DNA of 43,589 nt from positions 1 to 43,589 of the forward strand of contig SYGM01000092.1 of assembly GCA_005799545.1 (NCBI GenBank), written 5' to 3'. The DNA comes from Planctomycetia bacterium. Lineage in GTDB: Bacteria > Planctomycetota > UBA1135 > GCA-002686595. A program made the position numbers and the translations under genes. Numbering within the stretch: position 1 is the stretch's first letter; each line of letters begins with the position of its first letter. The notes beneath the pieces were generated by a model, which saw nothing but the letters and a program-made list of their open reading frames with translations, searched no databases and was not told the origin of the DNA. Below, piece after piece: positions 1 to 9,644 of the stretch.

Positions 1-515
1 AGGCGATCAACTTCGGCCTGCTCTACGGCATGGGACCGGACCGCCTCGCGCGCGAAACCGGTCTCAGCGTGCCCGAGGCGCGCCAGTTCATCGAGCGCTA
101 CTTCGAGAGCTTCCCCAAGGTGCGCGGCTGGATCGACGCCACGCTCGAGATGGCCCGCCGGCAGGGTTATGTCGAGACGCTGCTCGGTCGCAAGCGCCAC
201 TTCCCGGACATCAACGCCGAGGACGCGCGCACGCGCGTCTTCGCCGAGAACGCGGCCGTCAACACGCCTGTGCAGGGCTCGGCCGCCGACATCATCAAGA
301 AGGCGATGATCGATCTGGAGCGACGGCTCTCAGGCTCGCGCCTCGAGGCGCAGCTGCTCCTGCAGGTGCACGACGAACTGGTGCTGGAACTGCCGCGCAG
401 CCAGCTGGCGGAGACCGAAGCGCTGGTGCGCGAATGCATGGAGGGCACGCTGAAGCTCAGCGTGCCGCTCAAGGTCGACCTGGGCCACGGAGCCAACTGG
501 CTCGAGGCCCACTAG
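1..515 (+). CDS. polA: DNA polymerase I, C-terminal part (5' end outside window)
   Basis: This is the last ~170 codons of a family A DNA polymerase, open from the window edge (frame beginning at base 3) to the TAG at 513-515. The fragment begins inside the O-helix, at the INFGLLYGM segment, which is the nucleotide-binding finger motif of family A enzymes. Motif C (QVHDELVLE), with the metal-binding Asp/Glu, lies about 45 residues from the end. Its role is gap filling and primer removal in replication and repair. The 5'-nuclease and 3'-exonuclease regions lie outside the window, so their integrity cannot be judged. It converges on the exported-protein gene at 539. Confidence 0.95.
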   Translation, partial: AINFGLLYGMGPDRLARETGLSVPEARQFIERYFESFPKVRGWIDATLEMARRQGYVETLLGRKRHFPDINAEDARTRVFAENAAVNTPVQGSAADIIKKAMIDLERRLSGSRLEAQLLLQVHDELVLELPRSQLAETEALVRECMEGTLKLSVPLKVDLGHGANWLEAH

Positions 516-538
516 ACGCCGTTCCTGTTGAGCCGAGC

Positions 539-1828
539 TCAGTTCCAGGCCACGCTCAACGCATTCGTGGCGTTGAATGTGGCGTTCGCGGCGCAGCCGC
601 CGAGCACGATCGGATCGCGGTAGTACGCCATGTAGTGGCGCGTCGAAGCCGGCGCGATCACATCACCCAGCAGGGCCGACTGCGCCGAGACGCTGTTGTC
701 GCCGACCTGCGGCACGCTGATGCCGCCCGTGCCGCCGGGCGAGCGCACGTACAGACGCTTGAGCGTGCCCCCGACGCAGCGCACGCCCTGTCCGAAGGGA
801 ACACCCGCCCCTGAAGCCGCCAGAGCGTTGCCCTGCAGCAGAATCGTCGTGCCGTTGGCCGTCTGGTTGCTCGTCGTGAAGGTGAGCGTGTCTGCGCTGA
901 GCGTGGCGGCACCGCTGCCCGCGATCGAGCCGCCGCCCGTGGCCGCGCTGTTGTCGCAGCCCTTGCCGGCGCCGGCGGGCGGGTTGGCGCAGGGACAGCT
1001 GATCACTCCGGCTGCCCCTGCGTCACAGATCGCGACGATCGCAGGATCACAGGCATCCGAAAGCCCGTCGCCGTCGCTGTCGAGTGCGCCGTTGAGCGTG
1101 CCGAAGTCCGCGCCGACGAGCGTCGCCGTCGGCACGCCGCCGAATGAAGGATTGAACGTCTGATCCCAGGTGTACGGTCCGCCGGGATTGACGCCGGCGA
1201 CATCGCCGGCAGCCCAGGAACAGGCCGAACCGTCCGCGTTGTACAGACGATAGATCAGGTCCGGCGTCCAGCTGGGGAACTGCGGGAAGACATAGCCGCC
1301 GAGCTCATCGGCATAGGCGTAGTTCGCGGTGCCATCGCTCTCGACGATCGACACCGCATCCACGACATTGAAGCCCGTCAGCGGAGCATCCAGCGTGCCA
1401 TCGTTGCCGAGGTCGAGATCCGTGCCCACGGCCGGCGGAGTACCGAAGCCGAGCAGGAAGGTGTTGCTGCCGTTCTCGATGTCGGGATTGAAGTCGGTTA
1501 CCTCGAGCGCCGTCGCTGCGTCCGGCGCAGGTAGGATCACGCCAGCCGCGTCGCGCAGCAGCAGCAAACCATTGGAACCTGTGGTCAGGGTTCCCAGCGA
1601 GCGGGCGACATCCACGACACCTGCCATCGTGCCGTCCCCTTCGATCACCACGAGGTAGTAGCCGGCCAGCGATGTATTGGCGGGACCGCGGATCTCGATC
1701 GCTTCCTGTCCGTTGTCGGCACCGGGAGGATTGGGGAACACTTCGCTCAGCGTGAACTGAGCAGGGGTGGAATGGGCAACCGCGCCAGCGAACAGGCTGG
1801 CCAAGAGAAAACGCCGGAGAGTGCTCAT
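539..1828 (-). CDS. Exported lamin-tail-like protein with Cys-containing C-terminal module
   Basis: A 429-residue protein. The N-terminus (MSTLRRFLLASLFAGAVAHS) is a typical signal peptide ending near TPAQ. Residues about 25-160 (LSEVFPNPPG..., then EAIEIRGPANTSLAGYYLVV) resemble a lamin-tail (LTD) beta-sandwich domain. At about 250-262 is a DSDGDGLSDACDP segment of the thrombospondin-3/dockerin calcium-binding type. The last ~150 residues begin with a CPCANPP motif and end in FNATNALSVAWN; I recognise this as a C-terminal module recurrent in planctomycete exported proteins, from memory rather than a search. It is probably a surface or secreted protein of unknown role. The start is the only ATG before the signal peptide. 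Downstream it faces polA with a 23-base gap. Confidence 0.75.
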   Translation of the reverse strand: MSTLRRFLLASLFAGAVAHSTPAQFTLSEVFPNPPGADNGQEAIEIRGPANTSLAGYYLVVIEGDGTMAGVVDVARSLGTLTTGSNGLLLLRDAAGVILPAPDAATALEVTDFNPDIENGSNTFLLGFGTPPAVGTDLDLGNDGTLDAPLTGFNVVDAVSIVESDGTANYAYADELGGYVFPQFPSWTPDLIYRLYNADGSACSWAAGDVAGVNPGGPYTWDQTFNPSFGGVPTATLVGADFGTLNGALDSDGDGLSDACDPAIVAICDAGAAGVISCPCANPPAGAGKGCDNSAATGGGSIAGSGAATLSADTLTFTTSNQTANGTTILLQGNALAASGAGVPFGQGVRCVGGTLKRLYVRSPGGTGGISVPQVGDNSVSAQSALLGDVIAPASTRHYMAYYRDPIVLGGCAANATFNATNALSVAWN

Positions 1829-1883
1829 GATCTTTTAGAGCCTACCCCAAGACCCGCAGAAGCGGTGGACTCAGCCGGCGAGC

Positions 1884-3119
1884 TCAGCCGGCCGCATCGC
1901 GGCTCTTGAGCGGCTTGTGGCCCAGCAGGCTCGCGGGCACGACCGTGCCCTCCCCGTACTTGCGCCGCAGCTTGTCGAGGCCCTCGGTCACCCGCTCCAG
2001 CCGATCGCGAGCCCCTGCGCGCGGAACCGGGCCGGATTCCGTGAGTTCGAAGTTCGCGAAGAGCTGCTCCTGGATCGGCGCGCGCACATCCGACAACCCG
2101 GAAACCTGCACACCGATCAGCCGCACATGTCCGGGCGGCACCTTGTCGAGCAGCTCGCGCGCGGTCGCGTACAGGCGCGGTCCCAGATTGGTGGGATGTT
2201 CCAGCGTGCGCGTGCGGGTCAGCGTCGTGAAGTTCGCGTAGCGCACCTTGAGCGTCACGGTGCGGCCGCGCAGGCCCTTGTCGCGCAATCCGAAGCCGAC
2301 TTCCTCGCAGAACTCGAGCAGGAAACGCCGCAGTTCCTCGCGATCGGAGAGATCCTCGGGGAACGTGCGCTCCATGCCGTGGCTCTTCTCCTCGCGGCGC
2401 GGCGTTACGCGACGCGGGTCGATGCCGTGCGCGAGATCGTGAATCCACACACCCGTTGCGCCGAAAGCCCGCGCCACTTCTTCGCGCGAACGCTGCGCGA
2501 GATCGGCGATGGTGCGCACCCCCATCGACTCCAGCCTTGCGGCCGTGCGCGGTCCGACGCCGTAGATCTTGGAGACCGGCAGCGGGTCGAGAATCTCGCG
2601 CACCTCGTGAGCCTCGATCACGCGGAAACCGTCGGGCTTGGAGAGATCGCTGGCGAGCTTGGCAAGGAACTTGGACGGCGCGACGCCGACCGAGGCGATC
2701 AGGCCCGTGCGGCGCAGGATCTCCTGCTTGATCGCGCGACCGATCGCAGGCGCGTCCCCGAACAGGCGCTCGCATCCCGAGACATCCAGAAAGGCCTCGT
2801 CCAGCGAGAGCGGCTCGACCAGCGGCGTGAAGCTGCGGAACACGGCCATGATCTCGCGCGAGGCCTGCGTGTAGCGCTCGAAGTCGGGCGGCACCAGCAC
2901 CAGTTGCGGGCACAGGCGCAGCGCCTCGATGGTCGGCATCGCCGAGTGCACGCCGTGACGGCGCGCCTCGTAGCTGGCGGCGGCGATCACGCCGCGGCCC
3001 TCGGGCGTGCCCCCCACGCATACCGGCTGCCCAGCGAGGGCCGGATTGTCGCGGATTTCAATGGACGCGTAGAACGCGTCCATGTCCACGTGCAGGATCG
3101 TGGGCACAGCACTCGTCAT
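1884..3119 (-). CDS. dinB: DNA polymerase IV (Y-family translesion polymerase)
   Basis: A Y-family polymerase that copies past damaged template bases. The metal-binding motif HVDMDAFYASIE is near residue 10, SYEARRHGV near 55, and the second acidic motif SLDEAFLDV near 105. Helix-hairpin-helix (IYGVGPRTAARLESMG) and little-finger regions follow. A QEQLF stretch near residue 345 could be a beta-clamp-binding peptide (inference). I chose the ATG at 3119 (MTSAVPTILHVDMDAF) because family members start a few residues before the first motif; the frame also runs back to a TTG at 3164. No imuA/lexA partner is adjacent. It is divergent from oleA with a 92-base spacer. Confidence 0.93.
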   Translation of the reverse strand: MTSAVPTILHVDMDAFYASIEIRDNPALAGQPVCVGGTPEGRGVIAAASYEARRHGVHSAMPTIEALRLCPQLVLVPPDFERYTQASREIMAVFRSFTPLVEPLSLDEAFLDVSGCERLFGDAPAIGRAIKQEILRRTGLIASVGVAPSKFLAKLASDLSKPDGFRVIEAHEVREILDPLPVSKIYGVGPRTAARLESMGVRTIADLAQRSREEVARAFGATGVWIHDLAHGIDPRRVTPRREEKSHGMERTFPEDLSDREELRRFLLEFCEEVGFGLRDKGLRGRTVTLKVRYANFTTLTRTRTLEHPTNLGPRLYATARELLDKVPPGHVRLIGVQVSGLSDVRAPIQEQLFANFELTESGPVPRAGARDRLERVTEGLDKLRRKYGEGTVVPASLLGHKPLKSRDAAG

Positions 3120-3196
3120 GGGATGGGGACTGAAGATCGTCACCGCAACTGCCGATTCCGTCAATCCGCACCCTTCCGGGGCAGCTATCCGACCTC

Positions 3197-3202
3197 TATC
3201 CT
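3197..3202 (+). promoter_or_regulatory. Possible -10 element directly upstream of oleA
   Basis: TATCCT lies 9 bases before the oleA ATG at 3212. If used, transcription would start almost at the start codon and give a (near-)leaderless mRNA. No convincing -35 box or Shine-Dalgarno is visible in the short spacer, so this is weak. Confidence 0.25.
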
Positions 3203-3211
3203 GCTGCCCCC

Positions 3212-4246
3212 ATGCGTTTCGGCTCGGTTGCCATCGCCGCGGACGGCTATCACCTGCCGGAGCGGATCCTGCGCTCGGAAGAGCTGGAGCAGCGTCTGGG
3301 GCCGGTCTACGCGCGGCTGGGCCTCAATACGGGCCGACTGGAGCTGATGAGCGGCATTGCGGAGCGACGCGTGTGCGAGCCCGGTGCCAAGCCGAGCACG
3401 CTGGCGGCGCTGGCCGCAGAGCACGCGCTTGTCCGCACGGACTTTCCGCGCGCGCGCATTGGCATGCTAGTGCATTCCGCGGTCTGCCGCGATTTTCTGG
3501 AGCCTGCGACGGCCAGCGTGGTGCACGCGCGTTTGGGTCTTGCTCCGGAATGCGAACTGTTCGATCTCTCCAACGCCTGCCTCGGCTTCGCCAACGCACT
3601 CAGCCTGGTCGCCTCGCGCATTGAGCTGGGTGCCATCGAAGCGGGATTGGTGGTCAGCGGCGAGGACGGCGCGCCACTGCTGGAATCGACGGTCACGGCG
3701 CTCAACGCACTTGAGCGCGGAGGGCGCAACGAGCTCAAGCGGGCTTATGCCAGCCTGACGATCGGATCGGGTGCCGCCGCGGTGCTCTTGACGCATGCGC
3801 GCCATGCGCCGCGTGCTCCGCGGCTGATCGGCGGAATCACGCTGGCCGCCAGCGAACATCACGGACTGTGTCAGGGCGATCAGCACGGCGGCGGCGCCCT
3901 GCTGATGGACACCGACTCCGAGGCCCTGCTGGCGGCGGGCAATGCGCTCGCCGCGCGCACCTGGCCGCGCTTTCTGGCGGAGCTGGGCTGGAGCGGGGTC
4001 AGCAAGTTCGTGACCCACCAGGTCGGCGCGGCTCACAAGCGCCTGCTGTGCGAGACGCTCACGCTCGATCCACGGCTGGACTTCCCCACCGTGGCGTGGC
4101 TTGGGAACATCGGGTCGGTATCGCTGCCGATTTCCTTCTCTCTGGCGCGCGAGCGGGGCTTTTTCGCGCCCGGAGACCGGATCGGGCTCCTTGGAATCGG
4201 CAGCGGATTGAACTGCTCGATGCTGGGCGTCGAATACGCCCCCTGA
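3212..4246 (+). CDS. oleA: OleA-type thiolase: non-decarboxylative acyl condensation
   Basis: A 344-residue thiolase-superfamily (KAS III-like) enzyme. Known OleA enzymes condense two fatty acyl thioesters head to head into a 2-alkyl-3-ketoalkanoic acid. The nucleophile is Cys123 in SNACLGFANAL, with His269 in VTHQVGAAHKR and Asn299 in LGNIGSVSLP. A Glu lies exactly 26 residues before the Cys (Glu97, FLEPATAS), the same spacing as Glu117/Cys143 of Xanthomonas OleA, which crosses the dimer interface. The tail IGLLGIGSGLNCSMLGVEY is also OleA-like rather than FabH-like. It is 200 bases upstream of the regulator-led operon and separated from it by a hairpin, so it may be transcribed separately. 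The other Ole genes (oleBCD) lie 8 kb downstream. Confidence 0.9.
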   Translation: MRFGSVAIAADGYHLPERILRSEELEQRLGPVYARLGLNTGRLELMSGIAERRVCEPGAKPSTLAALAAEHALVRTDFPRARIGMLVHSAVCRDFLEPATASVVHARLGLAPECELFDLSNACLGFANALSLVASRIELGAIEAGLVVSGEDGAPLLESTVTALNALERGGRNELKRAYASLTIGSGAAAVLLTHARHAPRAPRLIGGITLAASEHHGLCQGDQHGGGALLMDTDSEALLAAGNALAARTWPRFLAELGWSGVSKFVTHQVGAAHKRLLCETLTLDPRLDFPTVAWLGNIGSVSLPISFSLARERGFFAPGDRIGLLGIGSGLNCSMLGVEYAP

Positions 4247-4271
4247 GCGCTGCTGGCCCGGACGCCGCCCA

Positions 4272-4317
4272 GTCGGACGCACTCGCGTCCGGCGAGCAGT
4301 CCGAAGGGTCATTTTTT
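4272..4317 (+). terminator. Candidate terminator or attenuator after oleA
   Basis: A perfect 7-bp stem CGGACGC (4274-4280) / GCGTCCG (4285-4291) with a 4-base loop lies 27 bases after the oleA stop. A run of six T follows at 4312-4317. The T-run is about 20 bases from the stem, further than in a classical intrinsic terminator, so partial read-through into the downstream operon is possible. Confidence 0.4.
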
Positions 4318-4356
4318 GGCTTGCCAGCGAGGCGCTCGGTCGTCACCATCACCAGA

Positions 4357-4379
4357 GCTTTCAGAAAAATCTGAAAAGC
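4357..4379 (+). promoter_or_regulatory. Inverted repeat, possible operator of the GbsR-like regulator
   Basis: TTTCAGA (4359-4365), four A, then TCTGAAA (4370-4376) form a perfect 7-bp inverted repeat. With a one-base bulge the symmetry extends to GCTTT...AAAAGC. It is AT-rich in an otherwise GC-rich spacer and lies 68-90 bases before the regulator start, a usual place for autoregulation by winged-helix MarR/GbsR proteins. Function is inferred. Confidence 0.4.
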
Positions 4380-4384
4380 GCAGA

Positions 4385-4435
4385 CCCCCCGTCCGGATCC
4401 ACCCCCCCGCCAGCGCCCCCCCGACCGCACACCCC
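4385..4435. other. Cluster of C-tracts (G-runs on the minus strand)
   Basis: Tracts of 6, 7, 7 and 4 C (4385-4390, 4402-4408, 4416-4422, 4432-4435) fall within 51 bases just before the regulator gene. The minus strand therefore has four G-runs with loops of 11, 7 and 9 bases, which could fold as a long-loop G-quadruplex. No coding frame explains the region. Confidence 0.4.
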
Positions 4436-4446
4436 GGGGACCTGCC

Positions 4447-5232
4447 ATGTCGGAAAAGACCGCAGACAAGACCGCAGACAAGAGCTCCGAAAAGCCCTCC
4501 GCCGCTCCCCCGCCGGAGTTCCAGGGCCTCGATGCCGCCCTGGCGGCCGAGCTGCCCACTTTCGAGCTGTTCTTCAAGACCTTCGGGTTCAAGCGCGTCC
4601 ACGGTCGTGTCTGGGGACTGCTGGTGCTCTCAGGCCAGCCGTTGTCGATGCGCGAGGTATCCAACAGCCTCGAGCTCTCCACCGGCGCAACCAGCCAGAC
4701 GCTGCACGAGCTTTCCGAGTGGGGCGCGATCGAGACGCACTTCGATCCGCACCGCCGCGCCCACGTGCACTCGCCCGTAGGCAACACGCTTTCGATCGTC
4801 GCCACGGTCTTCCGCCGGCGCGAGCAGGTCGTGCTGCAGCGGCTCAAGCTGACCGCGCAGAGCACGCTGACCTATGTGCGCACGCGCTACGGCGACAAGG
4901 ACCCGCGCGTCCTGACGCTGCGCTCGATCCTTTCCTCCTGCGAGATCGCGGATGCGGTGATGCAGCTGGTGTTCAGCTCGGTCGAACGGGCGCTGGGCGA
5001 CTCCAACAGCCTGCTGCACAAGGCGGTCAACACGGCGCTCAAGGTCGGCATGAAGGTGCCCACGCGCGTGATCGCCGGCAAGGACGATCCGCGCAAGGCG
5101 CAGGCCGAGATCGCGCGCTCGATCCTCGCGGGCATGCAGGAAGAGGATGAGGACGACGAGGATGAACCGCTGCCGACGCCGGCGAAGAACGGCGACAAGC
5201 CCGCGCTGAAGCGCGGAAGGAAGGGCGCGTGA
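4447..5232 (+). CDS. GbsR/MarR-family winged-helix regulator
   Basis: A 261-residue DNA-binding protein, first gene of the long lipid operon. After a Lys/Pro-rich N-terminus, residues about 35-125 hold a winged helix of the GbsR type: KRVHGRVWGLLVLSGQPLSM, then REVSNSLELSTGATSQTLHE as the recognition region, then a wing. Residues 125-225 are helical and probably dimerise. The tail is first very acidic (EEDEDDEDE) and then basic (KRGRKGA). GbsR relatives are ligand-responsive repressors; the ligand here is unknown and might be an acyl species. The stop overlaps the GTG of the ketosynthase gene by 4 bases, so the two are translationally coupled. An inverted repeat at 4357-4379 is a possible autoregulatory site. 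Confidence 0.8.
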   Translation: MSEKTADKTADKSSEKPSAAPPPEFQGLDAALAAELPTFELFFKTFGFKRVHGRVWGLLVLSGQPLSMREVSNSLELSTGATSQTLHELSEWGAIETHFDPHRRAHVHSPVGNTLSIVATVFRRREQVVLQRLKLTAQSTLTYVRTRYGDKDPRVLTLRSILSSCEIADAVMQLVFSSVERALGDSNSLLHKAVNTALKVGMKVPTRVIAGKDDPRKAQAEIARSILAGMQEEDEDDEDEPLPTPAKNGDKPALKRGRKGA

Positions 5233-6467
5233 AGGGTCTCTCCCGCATCGTGATCACGGGCATCGGCCTGACCAGCCCGAACGGCAATTCGCTGCAGGAA
5301 TACCGCCAGAATCTGCTGGGCGGGCGCTCGGGCGTGCGGCCCTGGTCGATCCGCCACGTCGGCGACACGCTGGCCGGGGTGTGCGATTACGACGCGCTGC
5401 GTTGGCAGAAGAAGAAGGAGCTGCGCCGCGGCACGCGCGCCGGCTCGATCAGCATCTACTGCGCCGGCGAGTCGCTCAAGGACGCTGGCATCGACATCGC
5501 AACCCGCGATCGCTCCCGCGTCGGCGTGTACATCGGCACCACCGAACACGGCAATGTCGAGACCGAAAACCAGATCCACGAAGTCAGCCAGTACAACTTC
5601 GACCTCTCGTTCTGGTCGCACCACCACAACCCGCGCACGGTGGCCAACAACCCGGCCGGCGAAGTGACGCTGGGCTTCGGGCTGACAGGCCCGGCGTACT
5701 GCATCGGCGCCGCCTGCGCTGCCGGCAACCTGGGTCTGATTCACGGCGCGCAGATGCTGCAGCTGGGCGAGGTGGACCTTGCGCTGGCAGGCGGCGTCAG
5801 CGAGAGCATCCACACCTTCGGCATCTTCGCGAGCTTCCGCGCGCAGGGTGCGCTGGCGAGCCACGCCGATCCTGCGAAGGCCTCGCGCCCTTTCGACAAG
5901 GATCGCAACGGCATCGTGGTCTCGGAAGGCGGCTGCCTCTACACGCTCGAGCGGCTGGAGGACGCGCAGGCTCGCGGAGCGCGCATCCATGCCGAGCTGA
6001 TCGGCTGGAGCGTGAACTCGGATGCCGCGGATTTCGTGCTGCCGCTGGCCGAGCGCCAGAACGAGTGCATGCGGCGCGCGCTGAAGCACGCCGGACTCGA
6101 ACCGGGGCAGATCGACATCGTCTCGACCCATGCCACAGCGACGCCTATGGGCGATCAGCAGGAGTGCGAGGCCGTGCGCGCCGTCTTCGGTGACAGCGCC
6201 CGCACGCAGGTCAACAACACCAAGAGCTTCATCGGCCACACCATGGGTGCGGCCGGCGCGCTCGAACTGGCGGGCAACCTGCCCTCGTTCAACGACGGCT
6301 GGGTCCACCCCACCATCAACCTCGACAATCTCGACCCTGCCTGCGAGGTGCGCAACCTCGTGGCCAACCGCCCGAAGGAGCTGGGGCGGGTCGAGCACAT
6401 CCTCAACCTCTCCTTCGGAATGCTGGGCATCAACTCCGCCGTGATCGTGCGGCGCTGGGATGGCTAG
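5229..6467 (+). CDS. Beta-ketoacyl-ACP synthase (KAS II/FabF-like)
   Basis: A 412-residue elongating ketosynthase that would add malonyl-derived two-carbon units to an acyl-ACP. The Cys-His-His triad is present: Cys163 in GAACAAGNLGL, His301 in STHATATPMGD and His337 in SFIGHTMGAAGALE. Length fits FabF. A segment around residues 105-140 (EHGNVETENQ... FWSHHHNPRTVANN) differs from housekeeping FabF, suggesting a specialised substrate or partner. It starts with GTG inside the regulator stop codon; the next gene, 24 bases on, is its probable carrier protein. No malonyl transferase (FabD) is encoded locally, so malonyl-ACP would be supplied by central metabolism. Confidence 0.88.
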   Translation: MKGLSRIVITGIGLTSPNGNSLQEYRQNLLGGRSGVRPWSIRHVGDTLAGVCDYDALRWQKKKELRRGTRAGSISIYCAGESLKDAGIDIATRDRSRVGVYIGTTEHGNVETENQIHEVSQYNFDLSFWSHHHNPRTVANNPAGEVTLGFGLTGPAYCIGAACAAGNLGLIHGAQMLQLGEVDLALAGGVSESIHTFGIFASFRAQGALASHADPAKASRPFDKDRNGIVVSEGGCLYTLERLEDAQARGARIHAELIGWSVNSDAADFVLPLAERQNECMRRALKHAGLEPGQIDIVSTHATATPMGDQQECEAVRAVFGDSARTQVNNTKSFIGHTMGAAGALELAGNLPSFNDGWVHPTINLDNLDPACEVRNLVANRPKELGRVEHILNLSFGMLGINSAVIVRRWDG

Positions 6468-6491
6468 CCAGGCAACCTCTCTCTCCACGAC

Positions 6492-6761
6492 ATGACCCGC
6501 GAAGAAATCGTCGAAGCCATCAAGGACATCATCGCCACCATCGCCCCGGACGAGGATCTCTCGAATCTGAAGCACGACGTGCGCCTGCGCGATCAGATCG
6601 CGCTCGATTCGATGGACTTCCTCGACATCGTGATGGAGCTGCGCAAGCGTTACGGCGTGCAGGTTCCCGAGGAGGACTACAAGGAACTCGCCACGATGGA
6701 CGGCTGCGTCAACTACCTCTACCCGCAGCTCTCCACCAAGCAGCTGAAGGTCGGGGTCTGA
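6492..6761 (+). CDS. Acyl carrier protein
   Basis: An 89-residue acidic four-helix carrier protein. Ser40 in the LDSMDFLDIVMEL motif is the phosphopantetheine attachment site, replacing the common DSL with DSM. It would hold the growing chain for the neighbouring ketosynthase, reductases and dehydratase. It is dedicated to this operon, which also encodes its own phosphopantetheinyl transferase at 11617. It lies 24 bases after the ketosynthase stop and 16 bases before the first FAD enzyme. Confidence 0.92.
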   Translation: MTREEIVEAIKDIIATIAPDEDLSNLKHDVRLRDQIALDSMDFLDIVMELRKRYGVQVPEEDYKELATMDGCVNYLYPQLSTKQLKVGV

Positions 6762-6777
6762 TCCCCGCCGTCTGTCC

Positions 6778-8165
6778 GTGTCGACGGAGCGCCAGGATGT
6801 GATCGTGATCGGGGCCGGCATGAGCGGCCTCGCGGCGGCGATCCGTCTGGCCCAGTTCGACCAGCGCGTGCTCGTGCTCGAACAGCACGCGCTGCCGGGT
6901 GGTCTCAACAGCTTCTACAAGCGGCGCGGCCGACGGCTCGACACCGGGCTGCATGCCATGACGAACTTCGCGCGCAAGGGCGCGCGTGATGCTCCGCTGA
7001 CCAAGATCCTGCGTCAGCTGCGCATCGGACACGATGAGCTCGCCCTCGGCGAACAGGGCCACTCGCGTATCACGCTGGCCGGGCTCAGCGTGCGTTTCTC
7101 CAACGACATCGCACTATTGTGCGCCGAGATCGAGCGCGAGTTCCCCGGCGAACGCGACGCCTTCGCGCGCCTGCTGGAGTGCGTGCGCAGCCATGATCCC
7201 TTCCGCCCCGCGGCGAGCTTCGTCAGCGCCCGGGCGCAGCTGGTCGCCCTGGGGCTGGGCCCCGAGCTGGCGGAAGTGTTGCTGCTGCCGATCCTGAGCT
7301 ACGGCAGCGCGCTGGAGCAGGATGCCGAGTGGAACGACTTCGTGATCCTGTTCCGCAGCCTGTTCCTCGAGGGCTTTGCACGCCCCGAGGGCGGCATCAA
7401 GCGCCTGCTCGACATCCTCGTGGCTCGGCTCTCGGAACGGGGCGGAGTGCTGCGCCGCAACAGCACGGTCGCGGCGATCCTCAGCGGTCCAGATGGCGTG
7501 CGCGGCGTGCGTCTGGAAGACGGCACCGAGATCGAGTGCACGCATGTGCTCTCCAGCGCGGGCCGCGTCGAGACCGCGCGGCTGGCGGGATTGCCCGTGC
7601 GCACCGAGGAAAGCGGCTGGGTGACGCTGTTCGAAGCCCTGTGGATCCTCAAGCGCCCCTCCCGCGAACTGGGCTGCATGGAAACCGTGCACTTCTGCTG
7701 CGACGAGCCGCGCGTGCCATGGCGCGAGCCCGAAGGCCGCATCGAGCCTTCGATCGGCATCTTCTGCGCCAGCGACAACTACGCCACGCAGGAGCCGCCC
7801 GTCGAAGGCATGCTGCGCGCGACGGCCATCGCCAATCACGATCGCTGGTGCGAGATCGATGAAGAGGCCTATCCAATCGCCAAGCGTGCGGCTTGTGACC
7901 ATCTCGCGGACATGTCGGCGCGGCTGGGGCTGGACCCGCGCCCGCATGCGATCGACTCCGACAGCTTCACGCCGCGCACGATCCGCCGCTACACCGGCCA
8001 TGCGCGCGGCGCGGTCTACGGCTCCCCTCACAAGTACCGTGACGGCGCCACCCCGATTCCGCGCCTGATCCTGATCGGCAACGATCAGGGGCTGGTGGGC
8101 ATCACGGGTGCGCTGCTCTCGGGCATCACCATGGCGAATCTCCACCTGCTGCACGCCCGCGCCAC

Positions 8166-8169
<4 letters not shown>
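6778..8169 (+). CDS. CrtI/phytoene-desaturase-like FAD oxidoreductase (first of two)
   Basis: A 463-residue flavoprotein of the amine-oxidase/phytoene-desaturase superfamily. The N-terminal FAD-binding motif VIVIGAGMSGLAAAIRLA is at residues 8-25, followed by VLVLEQHALPGGLNSFYKRR. The C-terminal FAD motif is IPRLILIGNDQGLVGITGAL near 430-450. Such enzymes desaturate, isomerise or saturate hydrophobic polyene substrates. In this operon the substrate is probably an acyl chain, perhaps carrier-bound, because no carotenoid synthase (crtB/crtE) is nearby. It uses a GTG start and overlaps the second FAD enzyme by 4 bases. The two share fold and the N-terminal EQHxxxGGL segment but are clearly divergent, so they may perform two different steps or form a heteromer. 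Confidence 0.85.

Positions 8170-9640
<1,471 letters not shown>

Positions 9641-9644
<4 letters not shown>

Noticed and set aside
1825-3021. Long minus-strand ORF of 398 codons over dinB
   Set aside because: Arg/Ala/Gly-rich shadow in another frame of dinB; no motif, typical of high-GC DNA.
1917-3347. 476-codon plus-strand ORF antisense to dinB
   Set aside because: Composition is that of an antisense shadow (His/Arg/Gln-rich), and dinB motifs on the minus strand are unambiguous.
4887-6908. 673-codon minus-strand ORF over the ketosynthase and ACP genes
   Set aside because: Antisense shadow; the plus strand encodes complete KAS and ACP with all catalytic residues.
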